Positions 1-4,917 of a stretch of DNA of 5,638 nt are shown here, one piece after another. The stretch is from the NCBI GenBank assembly GCA_021827805.1, contig JAKAUG010000482.1:1-5638 (forward strand), read 5' to 3'. This DNA comes from Bacillota bacterium (GTDB taxonomy: Bacteria; Bacillota; Sulfobacillia; RBS10-35; JAJYVN01). The notes beneath the pieces were generated by a model. It saw only the letters and a program-made list of their open reading frames with translations, was not told the DNA's origin and ran no database searches. The translations under genes were made by a program, and so were the position numbers. Each line of letters opens with the position of its first letter. Position 1 is the first letter of the stretch.

Positions 1-47
1 GTCCCGGGACCCCCGCTCTCAGGCGTGGACCCATCCATCACGTTCAT
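1..47 (-). CDS. Possible start of a further minus-strand gene, cut by the left window edge
   Basis: Nineteen bases after the stop of the membrane-protein gene, an ATG at 47-45 opens a minus-strand frame that stays open to the window edge. It reads MNVMDGSTPESGGPG. Another in-frame ATG lies at 38-36 and a GTG at 50-48. The short gap would suit a third gene of the signal peptidase unit. No good Shine-Dalgarno sequence is visible, only a weak GTGGAA stretch about 14 to 19 bases upstream. Fifteen codons are too few to judge coding character or product, and the stretch could equally be non-coding trailer. Confidence 0.25.
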   Translation of the reverse strand, partial: MNVMDGSTPESGGPG

Positions 48-66
48 CACGCGCGACGTTCCACTT

Positions 67-594
67 TCAGAGGAAGAACAGGCGCAGGGGACGCTCCACG
101 CCGAGGACGCCGATGCCCGGCAGGCGGGACAGCACGGTACGCCCGTCCACGACACCGTCAAAGGCACGCACCAGGATGATCAGGTTGGGACCGCTCGCCA
201 GGGATCCGGCCAGCCGATCCTCCGTCCCGGGGCCCAACTGGAAGTGGCCCTGAAGGGCCACCAGGAACTCGGCCTCGTAGTTGTCTGAGGTGGTGCCCGT
301 CAACACCCGGAGCGCGGCGGATCTCTGCGTGCGCAGCCAGAGGGCGTCCCTGGGCCGTGTCTCACCCGCCTGCCCCGACGCGCGCAAGGCCACCTGGGCC
401 AGGGTCAGCCGTCCCCAGGTCGGAGGTGCCGCGTTTCGGGCCTGGTTCACGGTGGCGGGGCGGGTGAACGCATAGAGCAGCAGGAGACAGAAGACGACGG
501 CCACCGTGACGAGCCACGGGCGCCAGCGCCTCTGAGCCGAGCTGGATGGAAGCGGGATGGGACCCGAGCGTTGCCGGTCCTGGTCCTCCACCAT
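67..594 (-). CDS. Small single-pass membrane-anchored protein of unknown function
   Basis: This encodes 175 aa from an ATG, ending in TGA; I do not recognise the family. The N-terminal 25 residues are hydrophilic and proline/arginine-containing (QRRWRP at 21-26). One strongly hydrophobic segment follows at about 27-44 (core VTVAVVFCLLLLYAF). The remaining 130 residues are soluble in character. Arginines sit before the segment, but R45 also follows it, so an N-in, C-out topology is likely rather than certain. The C-terminal domain alternates hydrophobic and polar residues (EAEFLVALQGHFQL, GPNLIILVRAFDG) and ends in LFFL, suggesting a small alpha/beta or beta-rich extracytoplasmic domain. The start is supported by a G-rich tract (GGGGG) about 8 bases upstream and by a candidate promoter in the same spacer. 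The gene begins 51 bp after the signal peptidase stop on the same strand, so it may be co-transcribed with it. Codon use matches its neighbours. Confidence 0.72.
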   Translation of the reverse strand: MVEDQDRQRSGPIPLPSSSAQRRWRPWLVTVAVVFCLLLLYAFTRPATVNQARNAAPPTWGRLTLAQVALRASGQAGETRPRDALWLRTQRSAALRVLTGTTSDNYEAEFLVALQGHFQLGPGTEDRLAGSLASGPNLIILVRAFDGVVDGRTVLSRLPGIGVLGVERPLRLFFL

Positions 595-614
595 GGTCGT
601 GCCCCCACGGCTTC

Positions 615-642
615 AGTATACAGGCGGTTGGCACCGGCACAA
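615..642 (-). promoter_or_regulatory. Candidate sigma-70-type promoter for the small membrane-protein gene
   Basis: On the minus strand, TATACT (620-615) matches the -10 consensus at five of six positions. A TTGTGC hexamer (642-637) sits 16 bases upstream; only its TTG matches the -35 consensus. Transcription would start near 608, giving a short leader that includes the G-rich ribosome binding site before the ATG at 594. The site lies in the 51-bp spacer after the signal peptidase stop, so the membrane gene could be expressed independently as well as by read-through. An AT-rich hexamer is notable in DNA this GC-rich, but the -35 is weak. Confidence 0.4.
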
Positions 643-645
643 AGG

Positions 646-1179
646 CTAGCCGCCCAGGGTGCGGAAGTTCCTTGGTGGCCACCAGACCAGCATCCCCACT
701 CCCTGGATGGACTTCACAGGGACCGGCCCGAAGATCCGAGAATCCTCGCTGTACTGGCGGTGGTCGCCCAGGACCCAGACGTCCCCCGCCGGCACCCGGA
801 CCGGGGCCATGGTCTGGTGGCCACGCCAGGAGGGGGGCAGGTAGGGCTCAGGCTGCGGCTGCCCGTTCACATAGACGTTGCCAGCGGTCATGGACACCGT
901 CTGGCCGCCCAGGGCCACGATGCGCTTGATGAAGTCGTCCGGCGTGTTCAGGGGCGGGTGGAAGACGATGATCTCGCCGATGTGCGGCGGTCCGAAGCGC
1001 AACGCCATCTTGTTGACCAGGACCCTCTCGCCATTCCAGAGGGTGGGCTCCATGGACTCGCCCTTGACCTGGTACGTCTCAACCACGAACTGACGGATCA
1101 GCAGGGCCACCGCCACCGCGATGACCACCGCCCGGAGGGTGTCCCAAACCTCAGCCCAAGCGCCCTGTTCCCCGGACAA
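646..1179 (-). CDS. lepB: Signal peptidase I (SipS/LepB family, S26)
   Basis: This membrane-bound serine protease cleaves signal peptides from Sec/Tat-exported preproteins on the outer face of the cytoplasmic membrane. From the chosen TTG start it has 177 aa, the usual size for Gram-positive SipS enzymes. A single N-terminal membrane anchor lies at about 14-31. The nucleophile box GESMEPTL is at 40-47 with Ser42. The general-base box DFIKRIVALGGQ is at 82-93 with Lys85. The conserved C-terminal box reads GDHRQYSEDSR (138-148), followed by FGPVP; the usual form is GDNR, so His140 replaces Asn. The S26 Ser/Lys dyad is therefore intact. The start was chosen because TTG at 1179-1177 has a strong GGGAGGG site 6 bases upstream. 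An in-frame GTG at 1206-1204 would add 9 residues, but it lies close to the likely transcription start. The gene is divergent from the 398-aa gene and followed by the small membrane-protein gene. Confidence 0.95.
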   Translation of the reverse strand: MSGEQGAWAEVWDTLRAVVIAVAVALLIRQFVVETYQVKGESMEPTLWNGERVLVNKMALRFGPPHIGEIIVFHPPLNTPDDFIKRIVALGGQTVSMTAGNVYVNGQPQPEPYLPPSWRGHQTMAPVRVPAGDVWVLGDHRQYSEDSRIFGPVPVKSIQGVGMLVWWPPRNFRTLGG

Positions 1180-1185
1180 CCGCTT

Positions 1186-1192
1186 CCCTCCC
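1186..1192 (-). promoter_or_regulatory. Ribosome binding site deciding the TTG start of signal peptidase I
   Basis: The minus strand reads GGGAGGG with 6 bases before TTG at 1179-1177. This is a near-ideal Shine-Dalgarno position. The alternative GTG at 1206-1204 has only a GGAGG about 13 bases away, and that GGAGG lies inside the putative promoter spacer. Confidence 0.65.
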
Positions 1193-1212
1193 AGGTCCGA
1201 CCGCACCCGTGT

Positions 1213-1241
1213 AGTCTGGCCTCCGGCCGTCGGCTCGTCAA
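1213..1241 (-). promoter_or_regulatory. Candidate promoter for the signal peptidase gene
   Basis: On the minus strand, TTGACG (1241-1236) matches the -35 consensus at five of six positions. It is followed after exactly 17 bases by CAGACT (1218-1213), a weak -10 matching three of six. A transcript beginning near 1205 would have a leader of about 25 bases holding the GGGAGGG ribosome binding site and the TTG start. The spacing and -35 are good and the -10 is poor, so the call is tentative. Confidence 0.38.
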
Positions 1242-1331
1242 TCTGGGGTCGGCGCGCCGAAACACGTCTGTGTCGGATCCGGGGCGGGAGCGGCGAGGGT
1301 TGGGGGGGGACGGTGCCGAAGACCGCCGTAC

Positions 1332-1337
1332 GAGGGG
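1332..1337 (+). promoter_or_regulatory. Ribosome binding site for the 398-aa gene
   Basis: GAGGGG lies 10 bases before the GTG at 1348. It is the only good purine-rich tract near an in-frame start in this part, and it supports choosing GTG at 1348 over GTG at 1390. Confidence 0.5.
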
Positions 1338-1347
1338 TGGTGCTTCC

Positions 1348-2544
1348 GTGCGACACACCTGGCGGCAGCACCGAGCGGGGCTGGTCGCGGTGCGGTTGGA
1401 GGCCGAGGTGCCCGGCGCGGGCTGGGACCGCGCCGGGGTCGAGGCGGGCCTGGTGCAACTGTGGCTGGACGGCGCCCACCATCAGGACGTGATCCTGGTG
1501 CGTGGCGCCGAACGGGCCATTTACGAACGGCTTCTGGGGGAGTTGGCGGCGGGGGACCACGAGGTGGAGGTCCGTCCCGCCCCGCCGGACGCCCCGGCCC
1601 GTCCCCCCGCCCAGGTGCACGGTGTCCGGGTGACCCCGCTCGAGCCCCGGGACCAGTGGGAGGCCCTGGCCTGGCGGGAGGCACCCGTCCTCTACACACG
1701 GGCGGAGCCAGACCCATGGGAAAGCCTCTGGACGGACACACCCCTGGCGATGTTCTGGCGGCCGGCCGCTGGCGGGGTGGAATTCCAGTGCGTGTTCAGC
1801 CACGAGGACGCCGGCACGGATACCAGGGGCCTGCTTGCCCAATGGGGCCGGACCACGGATATCGAGTGGGTGCTGCGCCTTGGAGCCGACGGGCCGCCGA
1901 CCATCCAGGCGCGCGGACATCACACGCTCGTCCACGGTGGGCGGCGAACCCTGGGGCGGCTGACCCTGCAGGTGGTGGGGCTTCACGGCATGGTGAGCGA
2001 CGAGCCGCCCCGCGGCGCCATGCGCTGCCTGCTCCTGCCGCGCTGGCGCTGGGACGGTCCGGGGCCGCGCGAGGGGTGCATGGAGCCCTGGATGTACCGG
2101 CTGATGGCCCAGGAGGTGGGCCGCCATGGGCTGCTCTCTCCCGGCAGCCCCGCGGAGGACCCCCGCCCCGGTGGTCTCGACCAGTACCTCTATGTGCACG
2201 TGCGGCGGACCGATGACGCCCTTCCACCCGCGGCCGTCGAGATCCGCGCCCGGCTCGCCGACGGCAGGGTCTGCGGCTCGGCCCACGGGGACGCGCGCCA
2301 TGCCGTGGCGCGGTCCTGGTCCTTTGCCACGGCGATCAAGATCCCGCGGGGCGTGACCGTGGCCGCCCTGGAGGCCACGGCGCTGTCTCCGCTGCCGGAT
2401 GGCGTGCACCTCCAGCTGGAGCGCGCCTTCCGCCTGGATGCGCACATGGAGCCGACGCCCGTCTTCGGCGCGGGCGAGTCGGTGGTGCTGGCGCCGGGGG
2501 CGCCGACGGCCGTGCTGGCCGGCGTCGGCCTGCCCAGGCGCTGA
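1348..2544 (+). CDS. Conserved-looking protein of unknown function, coupled to a DUF3048 lipoprotein gene
   Basis: This encodes 398 aa from GTG to TGA; I cannot assign a family. No signal peptide or long hydrophobic helix is visible, so it is probably cytoplasmic unless the start lies upstream. Three parts can be seen. Residues 10-75 alternate in a beta-like way (GLVAVRLEAEV, LVQLWLDG, DVILVRGAERAIYERLL). Residues 105-215 form a Trp-rich core: APVLYTRAEPDPWESLWTD at 112-130, then FQCVFSHEDAGTDTRGLLAQWGRTTDIEWV at 146-175. This core holds an acidic HEDAGTDT stretch and an RTTDIEW segment that look like conserved functional loops. Residues 275-398 resemble a beta-sandwich or jelly-roll (YLYVHVRRT, VEIRARLADG, HLQLERAFRLD). 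Three Cys are scattered at 148, 227 and 309, and C244 is a fourth. The stop lies 8 bp before the DUF3048 gene, implying co-transcription and possibly a shared envelope or surface role. Family, fold and substrate are unknown to me. Confidence 0.85.
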   Translation: MRHTWRQHRAGLVAVRLEAEVPGAGWDRAGVEAGLVQLWLDGAHHQDVILVRGAERAIYERLLGELAAGDHEVEVRPAPPDAPARPPAQVHGVRVTPLEPRDQWEALAWREAPVLYTRAEPDPWESLWTDTPLAMFWRPAAGGVEFQCVFSHEDAGTDTRGLLAQWGRTTDIEWVLRLGADGPPTIQARGHHTLVHGGRRTLGRLTLQVVGLHGMVSDEPPRGAMRCLLLPRWRWDGPGPREGCMEPWMYRLMAQEVGRHGLLSPGSPAEDPRPGGLDQYLYVHVRRTDDALPPAAVEIRARLADGRVCGSAHGDARHAVARSWSFATAIKIPRGVTVAALEATALSPLPDGVHLQLERAFRLDAHMEPTPVFGAGESVVLAPGAPTAVLAGVGLPRR

Positions 2545-2552
2545 GAAGAGGG

Positions 2553-3716
2553 GTGGCCCTGTTGGCGCTGGGGCGGCTGGGTGTGGGTCTCCTGCTGGGC
2601 GGCGCGCTGACGGCGGTGCTCTCCTCATGTGCGGCCCCTGCCGCCAAGCGTCCCGGCCACGCCTCGTCGGCCTCCGCCGCCTCGTCGTCGGCTTCCTCGA
2701 CCGCGCCGAGTTCCTCCAGCTCCGCCGGGGCAGCGCCCGCCACCCCGACCGGCGGGACCTCCACGTCACCCGCGGGTGGAACCGGGACGGGGAGCCCGGG
2801 CACCGCGGGGACCGGGGGGGTGTCTGGCGGCACCCAGTCCGGCTTCACCGACCCGGCCATCCAGGGCCCGGCCCTCAAGATCCCCCTGGCCGTCATCGTG
2901 GACAACTCTCCCGCCGCGCGGCCCCAGGCCGGGCTGGACCAGGCCGAGGTTGTGTGGGAGGTGCTGGCGGAGGGCTTCATCACGCGCTTTCTGGCCCTGT
3001 TCACCCACGCCAGCGCCACCATCGGGCCCGTGCGCAGCACGCGAATCTACTTTGATCAGCTGGACCACGCCTACGGCCTGCCCCTGGCCCATGCCGGCGG
3101 GAGCGTGGACGGCCTGGACTGGATCGGCGGCTACCACCTGCAGAACCTGGACGCCATCTACGGGGCCGGGGCGTACTTCTACCGCTCCTCCAGCCGCAAG
3201 ATGCCGGACAACCTGTACACCTCAAGCGCGGCCCTGGAGCGCGCGGCCGAGGATCGGGGCTTCAAGGCCCCGAGCCCGCGGCTGCCCGAGGCCGGGCCGC
3301 TGGGACCTGGCGCCGAGTCCACCTCCTCAGTGACGCTGTCGTACTACGACGATCCGCAGCTGTACGTGTACGTCGTGGGCTGGCGCTGGCAGGGCGACGC
3401 CTGGCAGCGCACGGTGAACGGGCAGGACCAGATCGCCACCGACGGCCGCCCTGTGCGCGCCGGGACCGTCCTGGTGCTCGTGGTGCCGACCGCGCCCGAT
3501 CCCAATGACCACGGCAACCCGCTGACCCTGTACATGCTCTGGTCCAAGGGCGGCTCCGCCTGGGTGCTGCGGAGCGGCATGCGGACCCGCGGCACCTGGA
3601 GCATGGGCGCGGACGGGCTGCCGATCGTGCGCGAGCATGGCGCGATCGTGCCGGCCGGTTCGGGGCCGTACTGGTACGAGCTGGTGCCGACGAGCGGGGA
3701 TGTGAGCTTCAACTGA
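2553..3716 (+). CDS. DUF3048 (YerB-like) lipoprotein
   Basis: This encodes 387 aa from GTG to TGA. It has an N-terminal lipoprotein signal (hydrophobic stretch at 9-23 after Arg8) and a lipobox LSSC with Cys26, so it should be exported and lipid-anchored. Residues 27-100 are a low-complexity Ser/Ala/Thr/Gly/Pro linker that would hold the domains away from the membrane. The N-terminal DUF3048 domain follows at about 108-235, with the typical elements LAVIVDNSPAARPQAGL (112-128), EVLAEGFITRFLALF (136-150), GPVRSTR (158-164) and AHAGGS (179-184). A beta-rich C-terminal domain occupies about 260-387 and resembles the second DUF3048 domain. Bacillus subtilis YerB is the reference member; its biochemical role is not established. 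The start is uncertain: TTG at 2562 has AGGGG 8 bases upstream and would remove 3 residues without changing the lipobox. The gene lies 8 bp after the 398-aa gene. Confidence 0.93.
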   Translation: MALLALGRLGVGLLLGGALTAVLSSCAAPAAKRPGHASSASAASSSASSTAPSSSSSAGAAPATPTGGTSTSPAGGTGTGSPGTAGTGGVSGGTQSGFTDPAIQGPALKIPLAVIVDNSPAARPQAGLDQAEVVWEVLAEGFITRFLALFTHASATIGPVRSTRIYFDQLDHAYGLPLAHAGGSVDGLDWIGGYHLQNLDAIYGAGAYFYRSSSRKMPDNLYTSSAALERAAEDRGFKAPSPRLPEAGPLGPGAESTSSVTLSYYDDPQLYVYVVGWRWQGDAWQRTVNGQDQIATDGRPVRAGTVLVLVVPTAPDPNDHGNPLTLYMLWSKGGSAWVLRSGMRTRGTWSMGADGLPIVREHGAIVPAGSGPYWYELVPTSGDVSFN

Positions 3717-3720
3717 GAAG

Positions 3721-3753
3721 GCGGGAGGGCGCCCGGCGTGGGCGACCTCCCGC
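3721..3753. terminator. Strong GC hairpin between convergent genes, without a U-tract
   Basis: GCGGGAGG (3721-3728) pairs with CCTCCCGC (3746-3753). After one G/A mismatch, CGCCC (3730-3734) pairs with GGGCG (3740-3744) around a GGCGT loop. That makes 13 pairs in total. The hairpin begins 4 bases after the DUF3048 stop and ends 9 bases before the stop of the convergent M24-fold gene, so it could end both transcripts. No T-run follows on either strand. Such tail-less hairpins are common in high-GC genomes, and termination is inferred. Confidence 0.65.
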
Positions 3754-3762
3754 ACGGGGCGG

Positions 3763-4896
3763 TCAGTGCCCGGGGAGGACCAGGATTTCGGGCCGCGGAA
3801 CCGTGAGGCCCACCGTCGTGGGGAAGGCCCGCGTGGGCCAGTCGCCGGTGCTGGTGAGGATGCGCGGCGTCTGACCCTCCTCGGGCACCAGAGCGGTGTC
3901 CTCGCTCTTGGCGCCGGCGACCGAGGGGTTCCAGGCCACCAGCTGTCCGGCGCGCAGGGTCTGGGAGCCGCCAGGTACGGCGCGCCATTCCCGCGAGGCG
4001 TATCCGGCCAGGCCTCCCTGGTGATGCCGCTCCCACTCCTCGGCAAAGCCCAGGCGCGCGTATGTCTGTTGCGCGGCGGCCAGGATGTCGCCGGCGCGGG
4101 CACCGGGCTGGGACCTGGCGATCATCTCGGCGTCCACGCTGGCCGCCGCCTCCCAGCGCCGCAGCAGATCGTCTGGCGGCGGGCCCACATGGGCCAGGCG
4201 GGTGGCTGAGAGCACCAGGCCCTCCCGCAGGCCGCAGACGGCCACGAGCAGCCAGCGCTCCAGGGGTTTGGCCGTCGGCAGGGGATGGCGGCGGGTCCAG
4301 ACGCGCTGATCGGTGGCGACCAGGTGGACCACGGGCTCCACGCCGCGACGGAGGCACCGCTCCGCCAGGCGGCCGGCGATGGCGAACTCCGTCTCCCCGG
4401 GACGCGCGGCCCGACACGTCTCCTCCAGGGCCAGGGCCACGTCCGCGCCGAGGCCCACCGCCCGGACCTGCTCCTCGGCCGAGAGCTCACTGCGGATCTC
4501 GGCCAGGGTCGCCCCCACATCCACCGCCGGGGAGAGGCCACCGTCCGCCAACACGGTACCGCCACCGACGGCCTGGGCCACCAGCCCCGCCAACCCTCCG
4601 GCCTGCCACCACGGGGTGGACTCCACCTCCCAGGCCACCCCGGTCAGCTCTTCCTCGACCAGGCGTCCGGCCTCGATGTTGCTCGTCAGGATGCGCGCCC
4701 TGTCGGCGGTGATCAGCACCCAGGCCGCGCCGCCCTCGGCGGCGACGTTGATGAACGAACGTCCGCCCCCGGTGATCCAGGCGAAGTTGGCGACCCGTGT
4801 CAGGACCAGGGCCGTGGCGCCACGCTCCCTGAGCAATCCGCGCACCCTGGACAGTTTCGCTGCGACCTCCGCGGCCCGTGCCTGCTGGCCCGCCAC
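3763..4896 (-). CDS. M24-fold (creatinase/aminopeptidase P-like) protein lacking most metal ligands
   Basis: This encodes 377 aa from GTG to TGA, the usual length for two-domain M24 proteins. A creatinase-like N-terminal domain covers about 14-130 (TRVANFAWITGGG at 33-45), and a pita-bread M24 domain covers about 145-340. By eye against E. coli PepP, Asp260 aligns with Ala219, Asp271 with Ser230, and Glu383 with Asn323 in WNPSVAGAKSEDT. His (291/292 in HHQGG) and the last Glu (Glu332 in SEDT) remain. Three of five dinuclear metal ligands are thus gone, so classical Xaa-Pro aminopeptidase activity is unlikely. Creatinase is the precedent for a metal-independent hydrolase on this fold. I recall related proteins with the same HHQGG and WNPS elements, which suggests a separate conserved branch rather than decay, but I cannot check this here. 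It lies 21 bp after the TIM-barrel gene on the same strand, so a joint role in small-molecule catabolism is plausible. The substrate is unknown. Confidence 0.88.
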   Translation of the reverse strand: MAGQQARAAEVAAKLSRVRGLLRERGATALVLTRVANFAWITGGGRSFINVAAEGGAAWVLITADRARILTSNIEAGRLVEEELTGVAWEVESTPWWQAGGLAGLVAQAVGGGTVLADGGLSPAVDVGATLAEIRSELSAEEQVRAVGLGADVALALEETCRAARPGETEFAIAGRLAERCLRRGVEPVVHLVATDQRVWTRRHPLPTAKPLERWLLVAVCGLREGLVLSATRLAHVGPPPDDLLRRWEAAASVDAEMIARSQPGARAGDILAAAQQTYARLGFAEEWERHHQGGLAGYASREWRAVPGGSQTLRAGQLVAWNPSVAGAKSEDTALVPEEGQTPRILTSTGDWPTRAFPTTVGLTVPRPEILVLPGH

Positions 4897-4902
4897 GGCC
4901 TG

Positions 4903-4910
4903 CCCCCCCC
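4903..4910 (-). promoter_or_regulatory. Eight-G ribosome binding region of the M24-fold gene
   Basis: On the minus strand, a run of eight G lies 6 bases before the GTG start at 4896-4894, within the 21-bp gap after the TIM-barrel gene stop. It is the only candidate Shine-Dalgarno sequence there. A pure G run pairs poorly with the CCUCC anti-Shine-Dalgarno, and it is a possible slippage site, so run length could alter translation. Confidence 0.45.
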
Positions 4911-4917
4911 TGCCGCG

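Larger units (their letters stand above)
1180..1347. promoter_or_regulatory. Divergent intergenic region with inverted repeats
   Basis: This 168-bp gap separates the divergently read signal peptidase and 398-aa genes and must hold both promoters unless either is transcribed from elsewhere. It contains a perfect 12-bp palindrome, TCGGCGCGCCGA, at 1249-1260, just upstream of the candidate minus-strand -35. An overlapping imperfect dyad at 1257-1276 pairs CCG with CGG and ACAC with GTGT around GTCT, with an AA bulge. Further right are G-rich stretches, including a run of eight G near 1302-1309. I find no convincing plus-strand -35/-10 pair. The palindrome could be an operator, but GC-rich DNA produces such palindromes by chance. 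Confidence 0.35.

Noticed and set aside
1..10. Perfect 10-bp palindrome GTCCCGGGAC at the left edge
   Set aside because: It is short, GC-rich and probably within coding sequence of a partial gene; no partner element or terminator tail is visible.
1204..1206. GTG as the start of signal peptidase
   Set aside because: Its GGAGG is about 13 bases away and it would lie at or before the likely transcription start; TTG at 1177-1179 has a far better ribosome binding site. It is kept as an alternative only.
571..1347. Plus-strand upstream extension of the 398-aa gene
   Set aside because: It is antisense to the signal peptidase gene, which has clear S26 motifs. The ribosome binding site and GTG at 1348 give a normal start.
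1461..2216. Plus-strand 251-codon frame inside the 398-aa gene
   Set aside because: Its translation is dominated by Gly, Pro and Arg, the mark of an out-of-frame reading of GC-rich coding DNA.
646..2769. A 707-codon open minus-strand frame that ends in signal peptidase and runs antisense through the whole 398-aa gene
   Set aside because: Only the last 177 codons carry recognisable protein. The upstream part is Arg/Pro/Gly/His-rich, as expected from the antisense of a GC-rich gene, so it is a shadow and not a fusion protein.
2336..3040. Minus-strand 234-codon frame opposite the DUF3048 lipoprotein
   Set aside because: The plus strand encodes clear DUF3048 motifs and a lipobox; the opposite frame has no recognisable motif.
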